A DNA stretch of 64,000 nt from Candidatus Nitrosopumilus sediminis (GCF_000299395.1 NC_018656.1:620001-684000), one strand, 5' to 3'. Positions 42,309 to 50,251 are shown, counted from the stretch's first letter. The notes: generated by a model not told the origin, from the letters alone. Made by a program: numbers and translations.

Positions 42309-43014
42309 ATTTTTGATAATTATTGGCACGTTTGTTATCGTTACTGCTTTTGTTATTGCATACGGTCCTATTGTATTAGAATCTGAATCTAGATCAAAAC
42401 CTCTTTTGTGTGAAAAAAATTTTATTCAACGAGGAAATGAATGCTTTCCGGACATCAGTTATCTGGATCCCAACACCATTTTGATTTATTCTATACATTC
42501 ACCAAATCAGATAAGAACTACTCCGCTCCCACCTACATCAGTTATTTTTCTAGAAAAAAACAGTACTGTAACTTGGATTAATGAATCGGGTTTTCCTGTC
42601 ACTGTTTATGAAAAAGAGAACAAGTGGGTAATTGAATCAATAGATCCAAAAATGCAAAAACAAATCACATTCAACCAGACTGGATTTTATGAATATTTTG
42701 TACAGAATTCAAATGACCGAGGTCATGGAAGACTAGCTCTTGTTTCTAATGATACGGATTCACTTCCATATGATACAAAGTTGGAGATTGCAAGAGCCAT
42801 TGTGGAACAAGATCGTGACAACTACCCAATAATCGGATTGGGTATTGGTAATGCAGAAAATTCTCTGGGAATTGATATTGATAAAAAATACTTGGAAGAA
42901 AATCCTGATGCATCTTCTTTTTTTATGGACAGATACACCAAAATGATCCCATTTGATGTAAAAATTACAATTGAATTCACTGGACCTATTGTACCAACCA
43001 TGCAGGATAATTAG
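42298..43014 (+). CDS. Exported protein with ligand-free cupredoxin-like domain
   Basis: A 238-residue protein: MKTRFLIIIGTFVIVTAFVIAYG, an EGF-like CEKNFIQRGNECF, then a cupredoxin-shaped domain (about 65-155; VIFLEKNSTVTWINESGFPVTVYEKENKWVI, then FNQTGFYEYFV) without any Cys, His or Met ligand set. The C-terminal part (about 160-238) is mixed alpha/beta. Start lies in the frame-2 overlap with its neighbour; stop TAG lies three bases before the next ATG. Confidence 0.6.
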   Translation: MKTRFLIIIGTFVIVTAFVIAYGPIVLESESRSKPLLCEKNFIQRGNECFPDISYLDPNTILIYSIHSPNQIRTTPLPPTSVIFLEKNSTVTWINESGFPVTVYEKENKWVIESIDPKMQKQITFNQTGFYEYFVQNSNDRGHGRLALVSNDTDSLPYDTKLEIARAIVEQDRDNYPIIGLGIGNAENSLGIDIDKKYLEENPDASSFFMDRYTKMIPFDVKITIEFTGPIVPTMQDN

Positions 43015-43017
43015 AAA

Positions 43018-44637
43018 ATGCAGACTAGACTATTGATAATTGTTGGTTTGATAGTAATTGGTGCTGTTATCGTGACATTGGGAATAGTTGAATCTGAGAT
43101 TCCTGGTGCTAAAACAATAGACTCTTCGAGTCTTGAATACCTGAAATCCTTACAAAAATTATGTAAACAAAATGAAACCAGTGATTCTGTATCACTAATT
43201 GATGGTCCCAGATGGCAAAATACAACTCATTACTTTGATGTGCCTGACTGTCAGTTTGTGCCACTAACCAGTTCAGAACATGCAGACATTATGGAAGACG
43301 CGTTGCTTGTACCTGCACCATTTGTCGAGTTTACAGAAGGTGAAATTATTGACACCCTTTTGCCGCTAATTGACGATTCTGGTGCAAAAAAAGTCTATGA
43401 AAGCTCCAAAAAAGTAAGATATGAAACTGTCAAAGCAGAGCTCAGTATAAGCGCACCTCGAAACACCGGCCTGTCTCGCTATGTTGATTACAACATATTT
43501 GACAAAAATTATGTCATTCCAGCTGATCAAGCGCAAGAATTTGTCAAATCTCTGTTGGATAGAATTGGGTACAAAACCGATGGCTCTGAAGATGTGGATG
43601 TTGAGGAGTCATATCACAAAACAAGTATCATGATTTACCAGACAAAAGACGGCATGAAGATAACAAATGAGATGAACAGATTCCAGTTCAGAGACGGGAG
43701 TATGCTGCTTGAAATTGCACATTGGTATGACAATCTGGATGAATACACCATGAAATACAGCCCTGATGATGCAAAAAACATTGCACATGACTATCTTGTA
43801 AAATTGGTATCTGAAGACCCCAAGTTACGTGACGCAGACATTGTCATAGGCGATGCTGATTATGCATTTGCAGAGTTAAACGCAATTGACAACCGTTTGG
43901 TTTATTCTGTTAGCAGGATGTATTTTCATGTTATAGTCCAAGTTGATGCAGTTACTGGCGATGTCATAAATGCGGACATGATAAACATCACTGGAAAAGA
44001 GATACCTGGCTGTGCATCCGTAGGGGTGTCTAGGCTAACGCAACAAGACATAAAAAATATTGAGGACCGTACGGGAAATCTGCTCTACTATAAACTGACA
44101 GACAAGGACTTGGACCAACTGCCTGTTCTCAAAGAGATGATTAATGCGACAAACTCTAGAACCGAATACAATGACAGGGTACGACTGCCCATATCTATTG
44201 AAGAGTGGGATGGCTATGCATTATTTTTCAAAGAAAAGTTCGACCAACAGCATGATGAGTACTATGAGTCTGATTTGCAAAGCAACTATGTTTTGTATGG
44301 TGACAAAACCTATACTGTAAGATACAATGAAAATTACAAGGACACACCGTTTGCAGTAGAGTTGATTCCTGCAAATGTTGACTATGATCGCAAAGCAATT
44401 ACTATACTAAAAAATGAAACAGACAATATTCCGAAATTTAACGAAGCAATCGATCTGATGGGAACTTGGGAGGTGTCTGTGAGAAACAGTACAGCAATAC
44501 TGGAAAGCAAGCAGCAACAATATCAGGATTACCTGTTTGAAAAAAACACTGAGAAATATGGTGTAGATGCAGAAGAGTATGCCCACGTATTCTATTACAA
44601 CGGAAACTATTACGAGCCCAGTTTTGTCATATGTTAG
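43018..44637 (+). CDS. Large exported protein with PepSY-like domain
   Basis: A 539-residue protein from ATGCAGACTAG (MQTRLLIIVGLIVIGAVIV). The outside part is acidic. Near 245-325 it reads YSPDDAKNIAHDYLVKL, IGDADYAFAELN, LVYSVSRMYFHVIVQVDAVTGDVINAD, a PepSY-like or NTF2-like shape (lysine and strand followed by DAxTGxV). The C-terminal 150 residues may duplicate a short alpha/beta unit. Last gene of array 38143-44637; it ends TTAGAAAATTAAC, a decayed junction. No function is clear. Confidence 0.55.
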   Translation: MQTRLLIIVGLIVIGAVIVTLGIVESEIPGAKTIDSSSLEYLKSLQKLCKQNETSDSVSLIDGPRWQNTTHYFDVPDCQFVPLTSSEHADIMEDALLVPAPFVEFTEGEIIDTLLPLIDDSGAKKVYESSKKVRYETVKAELSISAPRNTGLSRYVDYNIFDKNYVIPADQAQEFVKSLLDRIGYKTDGSEDVDVEESYHKTSIMIYQTKDGMKITNEMNRFQFRDGSMLLEIAHWYDNLDEYTMKYSPDDAKNIAHDYLVKLVSEDPKLRDADIVIGDADYAFAELNAIDNRLVYSVSRMYFHVIVQVDAVTGDVINADMINITGKEIPGCASVGVSRLTQQDIKNIEDRTGNLLYYKLTDKDLDQLPVLKEMINATNSRTEYNDRVRLPISIEEWDGYALFFKEKFDQQHDEYYESDLQSNYVLYGDKTYTVRYNENYKDTPFAVELIPANVDYDRKAITILKNETDNIPKFNEAIDLMGTWEVSVRNSTAILESKQQQYQDYLFEKNTEKYGVDAEEYAHVFYYNGNYYEPSFVIC

Positions 44638-44641
44638 AAAA

Positions 44642-45451
44642 TTAACCCGTAACTATTTTCTCGGGAATTAAATCCATGCCGATTCGTTTTTCATAAATAA
44701 AATCCACACACCATTCAAATTTTTCTTGTGTTACCCCATCAGGTAATCCAATATCTTCAATACTATATTCCCCATCAAATTCTTCATCAAGCAAATTAGA
44801 ATATTTTGTAAGATGTGCAAGTATGGATTGATTACATCCAAGGTCAAACAATTCCTTTTGATCACACCAATCAAAACAATAGTCCTCACCAGCATCCCAT
44901 CCTGTAATCCATCCATAATCAAGTGAAGAATGAATCGGCTGCACTATCTTTTCCAGATATTTTAACTCACATCCATTTCCCTTGTATATCAACTCGCGAC
45001 TACATTTATCAGAAATTATTTCATAAATTTCAACATCTATGTTATCAAGCGATTCATCGGGGTCAAAAACAGTTGCAAGATAATACTGCGTAGAGTTTTT
45101 TCCATCTGCAATGGCTAAAAATGATTTGTAAATTCCCGTTGAATATGACTGATACACATTCTGTACTTTAGAAGTTATTCTATAATCATCTAATTTTAGA
45201 TTAAACGCCATCGTTGCTTTTTTCTCTAGGAATTGATCATAAGGTGATTTTTCTGGAAAAATACAGCCACCTCCAGGCCTATTACAGTCAGGATCAAGCC
45301 ATATCCTGTTACAAGTATAATGACTATCAAACCATCTATCACATAAAAAAATTCCAAAATCATCAAACTCTAACCAATAGTTTGGCAAAATGACAATTAA
45401 AGAAGATGTAATAGAGATCATAACAATAATTATCAAAAGTCTAGTTTTCAT
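44642..45451 (-). CDS. Single-pass exported Cys-rich protein
   Basis: A 269-residue protein starting in a perfectly conserved junction (MKTRLLIIIVMISITSSLIVIL), with ten or more Cys in the outside domain: FLCDRWFDSHYTCNRIWLDPDCNRPGGGCIF, then ISDKCSRELIYKGNGCELKY and DYCFDWCDQKEL. The many disulfides fit an extracytoplasmic binding domain; no family recognised. It is the last gene of the leftward array 47024-44642 and converges with the 43018 gene with four bases between stops. Confidence 0.55.
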   Translation of the reverse strand: MKTRLLIIIVMISITSSLIVILPNYWLEFDDFGIFLCDRWFDSHYTCNRIWLDPDCNRPGGGCIFPEKSPYDQFLEKKATMAFNLKLDDYRITSKVQNVYQSYSTGIYKSFLAIADGKNSTQYYLATVFDPDESLDNIDVEIYEIISDKCSRELIYKGNGCELKYLEKIVQPIHSSLDYGWITGWDAGEDYCFDWCDQKELFDLGCNQSILAHLTKYSNLLDEEFDGEYSIEDIGLPDGVTQEKFEWCVDFIYEKRIGMDLIPEKIVTG

Positions 45452-47024
45452 TTTCTAATTCATTCAAAACAGGTGGATTAAACAAATCAAAGTTTTCTGA
45501 CAAATGTCTCCAATCCTTTATTGTGTCATAACATCCATTATTTCTCCACTCTTCAAAATACTCGGATTTTAATAGAAATTCTTGAGGGGTTGGAGGAGTC
45601 CATACAACATCTTTTTCTTTTTGTTCTTTTACATGATTTGAATACTTGACCATGTTTGAATCAACAAGACGAGCACACTCATTTTTTATCCAACCTCTCT
45701 CAACAAGTTTGATTTTTGTTTCAGGTGTTACACAAGCAGGAGAGCCATCATTCTTTTGAACCAATACCAGAGTTTCTCTGCATTGTATTTCATCAAAGGA
45801 AATTCCTGACTGGAATTGTTTAAGAGGAGAAATAGGGTCTAACTTCATATTTTTCTGCCTAGTTTCAATTAACTGTACGGGATCAGAATATAGTCTCTGA
45901 CATTTCTCTCCTTGAACATAATCTACTGTTTCTTTAAACTCTGCTGTGTTATCATACGTGTTTATGTTCTCAAGAGTGTGTGAAAATATTCTAGAATATA
46001 CACCATGATGATACGTACAACCACTGGTTATTTTATCTCCAATGGTCATTACTGTATCGGCAGTAGTTTCAGGTTCATCATAAACTGCATATTGCAAATC
46101 CATTGAATTATCCAAAGTAATATGGATAGAATCACTGTCATTTATTGTCACATTGTGAATAAAATTTTGTGCATCAGAGCCAGATCGAAATATCTGAAAT
46201 CGGGCATCAGAAAAATAACTGTGTTTGGTTATTGGTTTGCCCAAGTTAAATTTCTTATCTAATGGTGTTACATCTATGCGGATTTTTACATCAGGGTGTG
46301 ATTCATCATAGAATGTGTAATTACCTGTCTTATCAAGCACTTGATAACGTATGTCGTTAAATGGCACAATAAATGATTCGTATACTCCTTCTTGGTTTGA
46401 AATTGTAGTTTTGTAACTTGTATTGTGCCATCGTATAGTGTTGTTTACTCCAAGAGATACGGTAGCTTCGGTAGGACGAAAGATCATCTCTTTTCCAGTC
46501 TCATCAGTTGATGTCAAGAGTATTGTGGGTTGCATGGCAGACTGATGTGCACATTCATAATTCTGAGAATAAGGTTTCTTTGTGCAGACATAGGGGTTGA
46601 CCGATTCGACGATTCTATCTTTGCATGATTCATCACAGGTTCTTTTTTCCAATACGGGTATCTCTACAGGTTTTTGTGATGTTTGTGGGGTATCATTTCC
46701 AAACAATTCATAGTAATTCCAAAAGTACCAGTTCTCTGGGACAAAGTTATAATCCTGTCCAATCCAGTTTTGCAAAAGTTTTTCAGAAAATCCGTCTTTC
46801 ATCAATGCCTCAAATTCATCCGTTTTGTATTTCATCCATTCAGAGCCTTTAAAGTAGTAAAATTCTGCCCAGTCTACTTTTTCTTCTTCATCTGTCTGAC
46901 CTGTATCATGACACGGCACATTCAGCCAATGAAAGGCAGAATCATAGGGTTGTCCGCATGATGCAAATGCATAGTTTACTGAAAATAATGACAATATAAT
47001 CATAGAAATCACAAAATACTTCAT
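45441..47024 (-). CDS. Exported protein with cupredoxin-like domain and C...ACV...RGW module
   Basis: A 527-residue protein. The start is the MKYF ATG of the P2 leader; an in-frame ATG five codons upstream is less conserved. Signal peptide ending NYAFA, helical region, two CxxxC/Cys loops (RTCDESCKDRIV, YECAHQSAM), a cupredoxin-like domain (about 180-255; EATVSLGVNNTIRWHNTS, VLDKTGNYTFYDESHPDV) lacking the copper ligands, a second beta domain, and SPLKQFQSGISFDEIQCRE with SPACVTPETKIKLVERGWI (about 395-445). It ends ENEN*, the 11-base overlap with the next junction ATG. Confidence 0.65.
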   Translation of the reverse strand: MKYFVISMIILSLFSVNYAFASCGQPYDSAFHWLNVPCHDTGQTDEEEKVDWAEFYYFKGSEWMKYKTDEFEALMKDGFSEKLLQNWIGQDYNFVPENWYFWNYYELFGNDTPQTSQKPVEIPVLEKRTCDESCKDRIVESVNPYVCTKKPYSQNYECAHQSAMQPTILLTSTDETGKEMIFRPTEATVSLGVNNTIRWHNTSYKTTISNQEGVYESFIVPFNDIRYQVLDKTGNYTFYDESHPDVKIRIDVTPLDKKFNLGKPITKHSYFSDARFQIFRSGSDAQNFIHNVTINDSDSIHITLDNSMDLQYAVYDEPETTADTVMTIGDKITSGCTYHHGVYSRIFSHTLENINTYDNTAEFKETVDYVQGEKCQRLYSDPVQLIETRQKNMKLDPISPLKQFQSGISFDEIQCRETLVLVQKNDGSPACVTPETKIKLVERGWIKNECARLVDSNMVKYSNHVKEQKEKDVVWTPPTPQEFLLKSEYFEEWRNNGCYDTIKDWRHLSENFDLFNPPVLNELENEN

Positions 47025-47072
47025 ACCATATGAAATCAATATTCGTCACTGAAAAGTACTTCGAATCTATTG
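47022..47072 (-). promoter_or_regulatory. Leader P2, copy 3, carrying the P1 block
   Basis: Read leftward: ATAGATTCGAAGTACTTTTC, AGTGACGAATATTGATTTC, then ATATGGTATGAAG. The first part matches P1 (GATTCGAAGTACTT) and the rest matches P2. This copy joins both promoter families, suggesting P1 and P2 are variants of one element. The ATG is 33 bases after the A of ACTTTTC. Confidence 0.55.
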
Positions 47073-47102
47073 TAGTCCAATTTGTGACATTTCTTTGCTT
47101 CT

Positions 47103-47138
47103 GTCTATAATCCCCCACGAATGACGCGGGGTATAGAC
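47103..47138. repeat. Palindrome resembling an IS200/IS605 end
   Basis: GTCTATA (47103) and TATAGAC (47132) flank CCCC...GGGG, forming a hairpin of at least 13 pairs, followed by a non-island G/C-rich stretch to 47160. Imperfect G/C-rich hairpins with a short loop are typical ends of IS200/IS605 elements, and no transposase is present here. It could be a relic or a small nonautonomous element. Confidence 0.35.
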
Positions 47139-47210
47139 AACGGCTTCCCGTTTGACCTTTTTCAAAATATTTGGAGAAATTCTTAACTAGTTTCATCAAA
47201 AAATCTGCTC

Positions 47211-47828
47211 ATGTATCCTCTGACATGTCACTGTAATCTACAGGATGGCAAAATTCAGGATGCTGTAAATCATACTCTAAAATGGATTCCCCAAATTCGA
47301 GATCAATACGATGAACCAAAATTTTATGAGGCATTTACAGATCTTGAAAATCCAAATATACTGACCTATTTTATGACATTTTCAGATAAAGAAGCAGAGG
47401 AAAGAATAGCAAGTATGGAAAAACCAAGAAAGTTTGGTGAAGATCTTTACAAAATGTGTACTCAAGAACCAAAATGGATAGAACATGAACTTGTCAACTC
47501 CATTAGAAACTCAAAGCCTGACAGCCAGATTCACACTAGAGTAGAATACAAAGTAAAACCTGATGTAGTAAGTGATGTCAAAAAACAAATTGTAAACTAT
47601 ATTGATGCTGTTAGAGATGCCGAACCTGACATTCGTGTTTATGAATCATATCAAAATAAAGAAGAACCTTCAAAATTCACCCATCTTGCCGAATTCAAAG
47701 ACAAGGCAGCAGAGCAAAACCACAAAGATGTCTCTCATACTAAGAAATTTGCAGAATTTTTGTGGCCGTTATGTGAACAAGAACCTAAATTCATCTATAT
47801 GAATATGATTGGTTCGGCAAGACGATAA
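47211..47828 (+). CDS. Protein with two ABM-type (dimeric alpha/beta-barrel) domains
   Basis: A 205-residue soluble protein made of two similar halves: residues 1-100 (KFYEAFTDLENPNILTYFMTFSDKEAEERI, KFGEDLYKMC) and 101-205 (IRVYESYQNKEEPSKFTHLAEFKDKAAEQNH, KFAEFLWPLCEQEPKF). This antibiotic-biosynthesis monooxygenase-like fold is common in heme-degrading or quinone-oxidising enzymes, but catalytic residues cannot be assigned. No signal peptide, unlike its neighbours, and it lies at the right edge of the island. It is followed by promoter P1 copy 5. Confidence 0.65.
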   Translation: MYPLTCHCNLQDGKIQDAVNHTLKWIPQIRDQYDEPKFYEAFTDLENPNILTYFMTFSDKEAEERIASMEKPRKFGEDLYKMCTQEPKWIEHELVNSIRNSKPDSQIHTRVEYKVKPDVVSDVKKQIVNYIDAVRDAEPDIRVYESYQNKEEPSKFTHLAEFKDKAAEQNHKDVSHTKKFAEFLWPLCEQEPKFIYMNMIGSARR

Positions 47829-47851
47829 TCTACTTTATCTCTCAAGAGTTA

Positions 47852-47890
47852 AAGGTTCGAAGTACTTATGAATGAAGAGTATGTGATTTC
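47852..47890 (+). promoter_or_regulatory. Promoter repeat P1, copy 5
   Basis: AGGTTCGAAGTACTTATGAA is followed by TGAAGAGTATGTG before the ATG at 47895, which is 36 bases after the G of GAAGTACTT. The truncated copy at 24016 matches it through the first codons of the gene. Confidence 0.6.
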
Positions 47891-47894
47891 TTAA

Positions 47895-48212
47895 ATGACA
47901 AAAATTGATTGTGCTCAAAATAATGAACTGGAAAAAGAATTAACAAAATTTCTACAAGAACGAAACTATTCTACAAAACAAGAAAATGACCTGTTAATAG
48001 TAAATGAAAAACTACCAAAATCGATATTAGATCTGTTTCTTCAAGAAACAAACCGAGCAAGACACAAGATTACACTTATTGAACCTGATTCTTTTTTGCT
48101 TGCCATTCCAGTTAACATGGAAGAAATTGGGTTAGAAACATGCGAGTTTTGTGGATATACTAGCCATCATGATCTAGTAAGTGTTCATCGAAGAACTCAT
48201 CAAGCTCTTTAG
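47895..48212 (+). CDS. Cytoplasmic C2H2 zinc-finger protein
   Basis: A 105-residue protein: helical and basic N-terminus (MTKIDCAQNNELEKELTKFL), then near the C-terminus CEFCGYTSHHDLVSVHRRTH, a C2H2 finger with the CxxC...HxxxxH spacing. Such single-finger proteins are frequent in Nitrosopumilus-like genomes; probable DNA or RNA binding. It ends CTT-TAG-AAA-ATG, so an orphan junction follows immediately. The 5' end is duplicated at 24056. Confidence 0.65.
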   Translation: MTKIDCAQNNELEKELTKFLQERNYSTKQENDLLIVNEKLPKSILDLFLQETNRARHKITLIEPDSFLLAIPVNMEEIGLETCEFCGYTSHHDLVSVHRRTHQAL

Positions 48213-48260
48213 AAAATGAAAACTAGACTTTTGAAAATTAATTCGATTCTCTTTTCCTAA
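48208..48260 (+). repeat. Orphan junction copy after the 47895 gene
   Basis: TTTAGAAAATGAAAACTAGA then CTTTTGAAAATT gives MKTRLLKINSILFS and a stop. The core and most of the tail are intact, and no gene follows. It marks the right-hand end of the island. Confidence 0.7.
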
Positions 48261-48408
48261 TCTACACTGAATTATCTCAAAAATATGCCTAAAAATGACT
48301 CAAGAGTCCGTGTTATGGCGAACTCTCGGATCAAAGTACGCATAAAGGAAACGGAATCTTATCTATTTTCACGAAACACTCAATAGAATTATTGTTTGAT
48401 TTTTTTGT

Positions 48409-48813
48409 ATGTCGTTTAATATGCAATTGTTAGAAAATTTGATAGATTTTAACGATAAAAATTCTCCAAAATTTACACTATATGTAAATAATCAAATCTA
48501 TCCGATCTCAAACACCTCGATTTCAAATTCCCCAATCCCTGTAAATGAACCAACTACTCGTGGAGGTGTATATTTTTCAGACAAATTTGCATATAAAATG
48601 AAATGTGTTGTTGAAGATCTTTCTGTTGTTCCATTGCTGACAAAGAAAATGCTTGGCCCAAATACTGAGTTTGGTGAACTCAAAATTACTACTCAAATTG
48701 AAACAAATGGTAAACCAGTTTCTATTGAAATTTTAACCAATCTGACAAACAGTGTTCAGACTCCTGAATCTATCGAACTTAGTATGATAATTGTTAAAAT
48801 AAATTCAGTTTAG
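48409..48813 (+). CDS. Beta-rich protein of unknown function
   Basis: A 134-residue soluble protein, mostly beta strands (PKFTLYVNNQIYPISNT, GGVYFSDKFAYKMKCVVED, ELKITTQIETNGKPVSIEILTN). No signal peptide, one Cys, no recognised motif. Its promoter lies beyond the orphan junction at 48260. It overlaps the DnaJ-domain gene at its stop by four bases, convergently. Confidence 0.5.
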   Translation: MSFNMQLLENLIDFNDKNSPKFTLYVNNQIYPISNTSISNSPIPVNEPTTRGGVYFSDKFAYKMKCVVEDLSVVPLLTKKMLGPNTEFGELKITTQIETNGKPVSIEILTNLTNSVQTPESIELSMIIVKINSV

Positions 48814-49364
48814 CCTACCTTTAGGTATCTATCATATCTTTCTCGACTCTCTTTATCTGATAATATTTCATATGCTTTGTTAAGCACAGCCATTTCTTCC
48901 TCTGAATTTTCTTTTGTTTTATCTGGATGAGTTTTTTTTGCCAATTCCCTGAATTTCTTTTTGATTTCTTCTGGAGTGGCATCGTTGGGAACTCCTATGA
49001 TTTCATAATAGTTGGGAAGTTCATCATTATTTGCTGCATCTCGAAACTCTTTGTCTTCTTTTGTATTTCTTCGTTGACCTAATTCTTCATAATCATCACC
49101 CCAGTCTGAGTGGTATTTTTCAAATGTCTTGTCTTTTTTAGATTCTAACTCTTCTTTGTCATATGATGTTTTTCTTCTTAAGACAATATCTCTTGCAAGA
49201 AATAAAAACACTCCTAAAATTGCAATCACAAAACCTGAAAATAAAATAATTTTTTCTTCATCTGTCACTTCTAATTCCATATCAAGATTATTGTTTTGTG
49301 CAGTTGCTGTTTGCCATGCTCCAAAGACTATTACAAAAATCATAAAAATTCCTAACTTGTTCAT
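48810..49364 (-). CDS. Membrane-bound J-domain (DnaJ-like) protein
   Basis: A 184-residue protein: two N-terminal hydrophobic stretches (about 3-22 and 38-57), an acidic linker, and a C-terminal J domain (about 117-182) with NYYEIIGVPNDATPEEIKKKF and the HPD tripeptide in AKKTHPDKT. J domains stimulate the ATPase of DnaK-like Hsp70, so it would recruit a chaperone to the membrane. The gene is 11 bases downstream of the Lrp/AsnC regulator, probably in the same transcript. Confidence 0.75.
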   Translation of the reverse strand: MNKLGIFMIFVIVFGAWQTATAQNNNLDMELEVTDEEKIILFSGFVIAILGVFLFLARDIVLRRKTSYDKEELESKKDKTFEKYHSDWGDDYEELGQRRNTKEDKEFRDAANNDELPNYYEIIGVPNDATPEEIKKKFRELAKKTHPDKTKENSEEEMAVLNKAYEILSDKESRERYDRYLKVG

Positions 49365-49375
49365 TTCTCTCTCTT

Positions 49376-49813
49376 TTACGATAATCTAAAATCTTCTTTT
49401 GTTGTATTTAGTACTACGTGAGTTATTGTGTTTTCCACGTTTGGAATCGTTGCCAAGCCCTTTACAAACTTGCTTAATTCATTTCTCTCCTTAAATTTTG
49501 CAATAATTATGGTATCTGTTGAACCTGTGATATCATATACCCCGCAAACATTTTCAAATTTTGATATTTCATCTTCTACACCTACAACTTTGTCGTTTTT
49601 GGCAATAATTTCAATTATCGCAGTTAACGAATATCCTATTTTCTCATGATCAACAATTACTGAATACCTCTGGATGATTTTTGCTTTTTCTAATTTTTTG
49701 ATTCTGGATAGGACCGTAACTGTTGATAATCCAAGTTTTAATGCTAATTGTCTTGCTGACTGTCTTGCATCCACTAACAAATGTTTGATAATTTTTTCAT
49801 CTGTTTCATCCAT
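49376..49813 (-). CDS. Lrp/AsnC-family transcriptional regulator
   Basis: A 145-residue regulator: HTH (about 9-60; DARQSARQLALKLGLSTVTVLSRIKKLEKAKII), a linker, and the RAM ligand-binding alpha/beta sandwich (about 68-145; AIIEIIAKNDKVVGVEDEISKFENVCGVYDITGSTDTIIIAKF). Length and domain order are standard for the family, which responds to amino acids. First gene of a unit with the J-domain protein. Confidence 0.88.
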   Translation of the reverse strand: MDETDEKIIKHLLVDARQSARQLALKLGLSTVTVLSRIKKLEKAKIIQRYSVIVDHEKIGYSLTAIIEIIAKNDKVVGVEDEISKFENVCGVYDITGSTDTIIIAKFKERNELSKFVKGLATIPNVENTITHVVLNTTKEDFRLS

Positions 49814-49942
49814 GACTCTATCATATAATTGTGAAAAATATATTTAAAATTTCATGAAATTTGTGTAAATTTGTTTGATTTTTTTCATCTCTTTCTCACA
49901 ATTTCTTTTCAGATTTAATACTGATGAAATTAACATTGGTTT

Positions 49943-50170
49943 ATGGGCGATATTGAAGATCTTGTTAAAAAAGGACAATCTTTAATGGATGATGGGAAAT
50001 TTGATGATGCCCTTGGATTTTTTGAACAAGCTCTGCTTTTGAATCAAAATGATCCTGATCTTTGGAATAACAAAGGAATTGCACTACGAAGTTTAGGCAG
50101 ATATGAAGAATCTATGTTTTGTTTTAACAAATCCCTTGAAATTGAACCTAGGGACAAAAATGCCTCTTGA
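49943..50170 (+). CDS. Small TPR-repeat protein
   Basis: A 75-residue protein with about two tetratricopeptide repeats: GKFDDALGFFEQALLLNQNDPDLWNNKGIALRSLGRYEESMFCFNKSLEIEPRD. These pack into a protein-binding groove. It precedes, by 81 bases, the larger TPR gene at 50252 on the same strand and may be co-regulated. No partner is evident. Confidence 0.7.
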   Translation: MGDIEDLVKKGQSLMDDGKFDDALGFFEQALLLNQNDPDLWNNKGIALRSLGRYEESMFCFNKSLEIEPRDKNAS

Positions 50171-50251
50171 CGTTCTATTATGTGTCATGTTTGTTGAATC
50201 ATTGTTTACTGCAAGTCAATCTATATTATTAACAAATTATTATCAAAGACG

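Larger units (their letters stand above)
15625..48260. repeat. Dispersed gene-junction repeat family (stop/start adaptor)
   Basis: Consensus TAGAAAATGAAAACTAG followed by the tail ACTTTTGATAATTATT. The internal ATG is the next gene's start, at: plus strand 15631, 16315, 16578, 17366, 19647, 19997, 20951, 21410 (orphan), 23778, 26238, 26465, 29194 (orphan), 39358, 40046, 41346, 42298, 43018, 48216 (orphan); minus strand 45451, 33417, 32818, 32315, 32065 (orphan). The consensus holds stops in all three frames: TAG six bases before the ATG, TGA overlapping it, and TAG eight bases after it. All three are used by upstream genes. Copies keep silent third positions (ACT AGA CTT TTG ATA ATT), so conservation is at DNA level and not only in the peptide MKTRLLII. 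Confidence 0.8.

Noticed and set aside
15625-48260. Classical integron cassette array
   Set aside because: The junctions lack attC-like palindromes and no integron integrase of the IntI type is present; the tyrosine recombinase at 10923 is outside the island and its own repeats differ.
15625-48260. MKTRLLIII start as merely a common signal peptide
   Set aside because: Orphan copies with no gene, conserved silent positions, and conserved bases upstream of the ATG argue for DNA-level conservation, although selection for translation start sequence could contribute.
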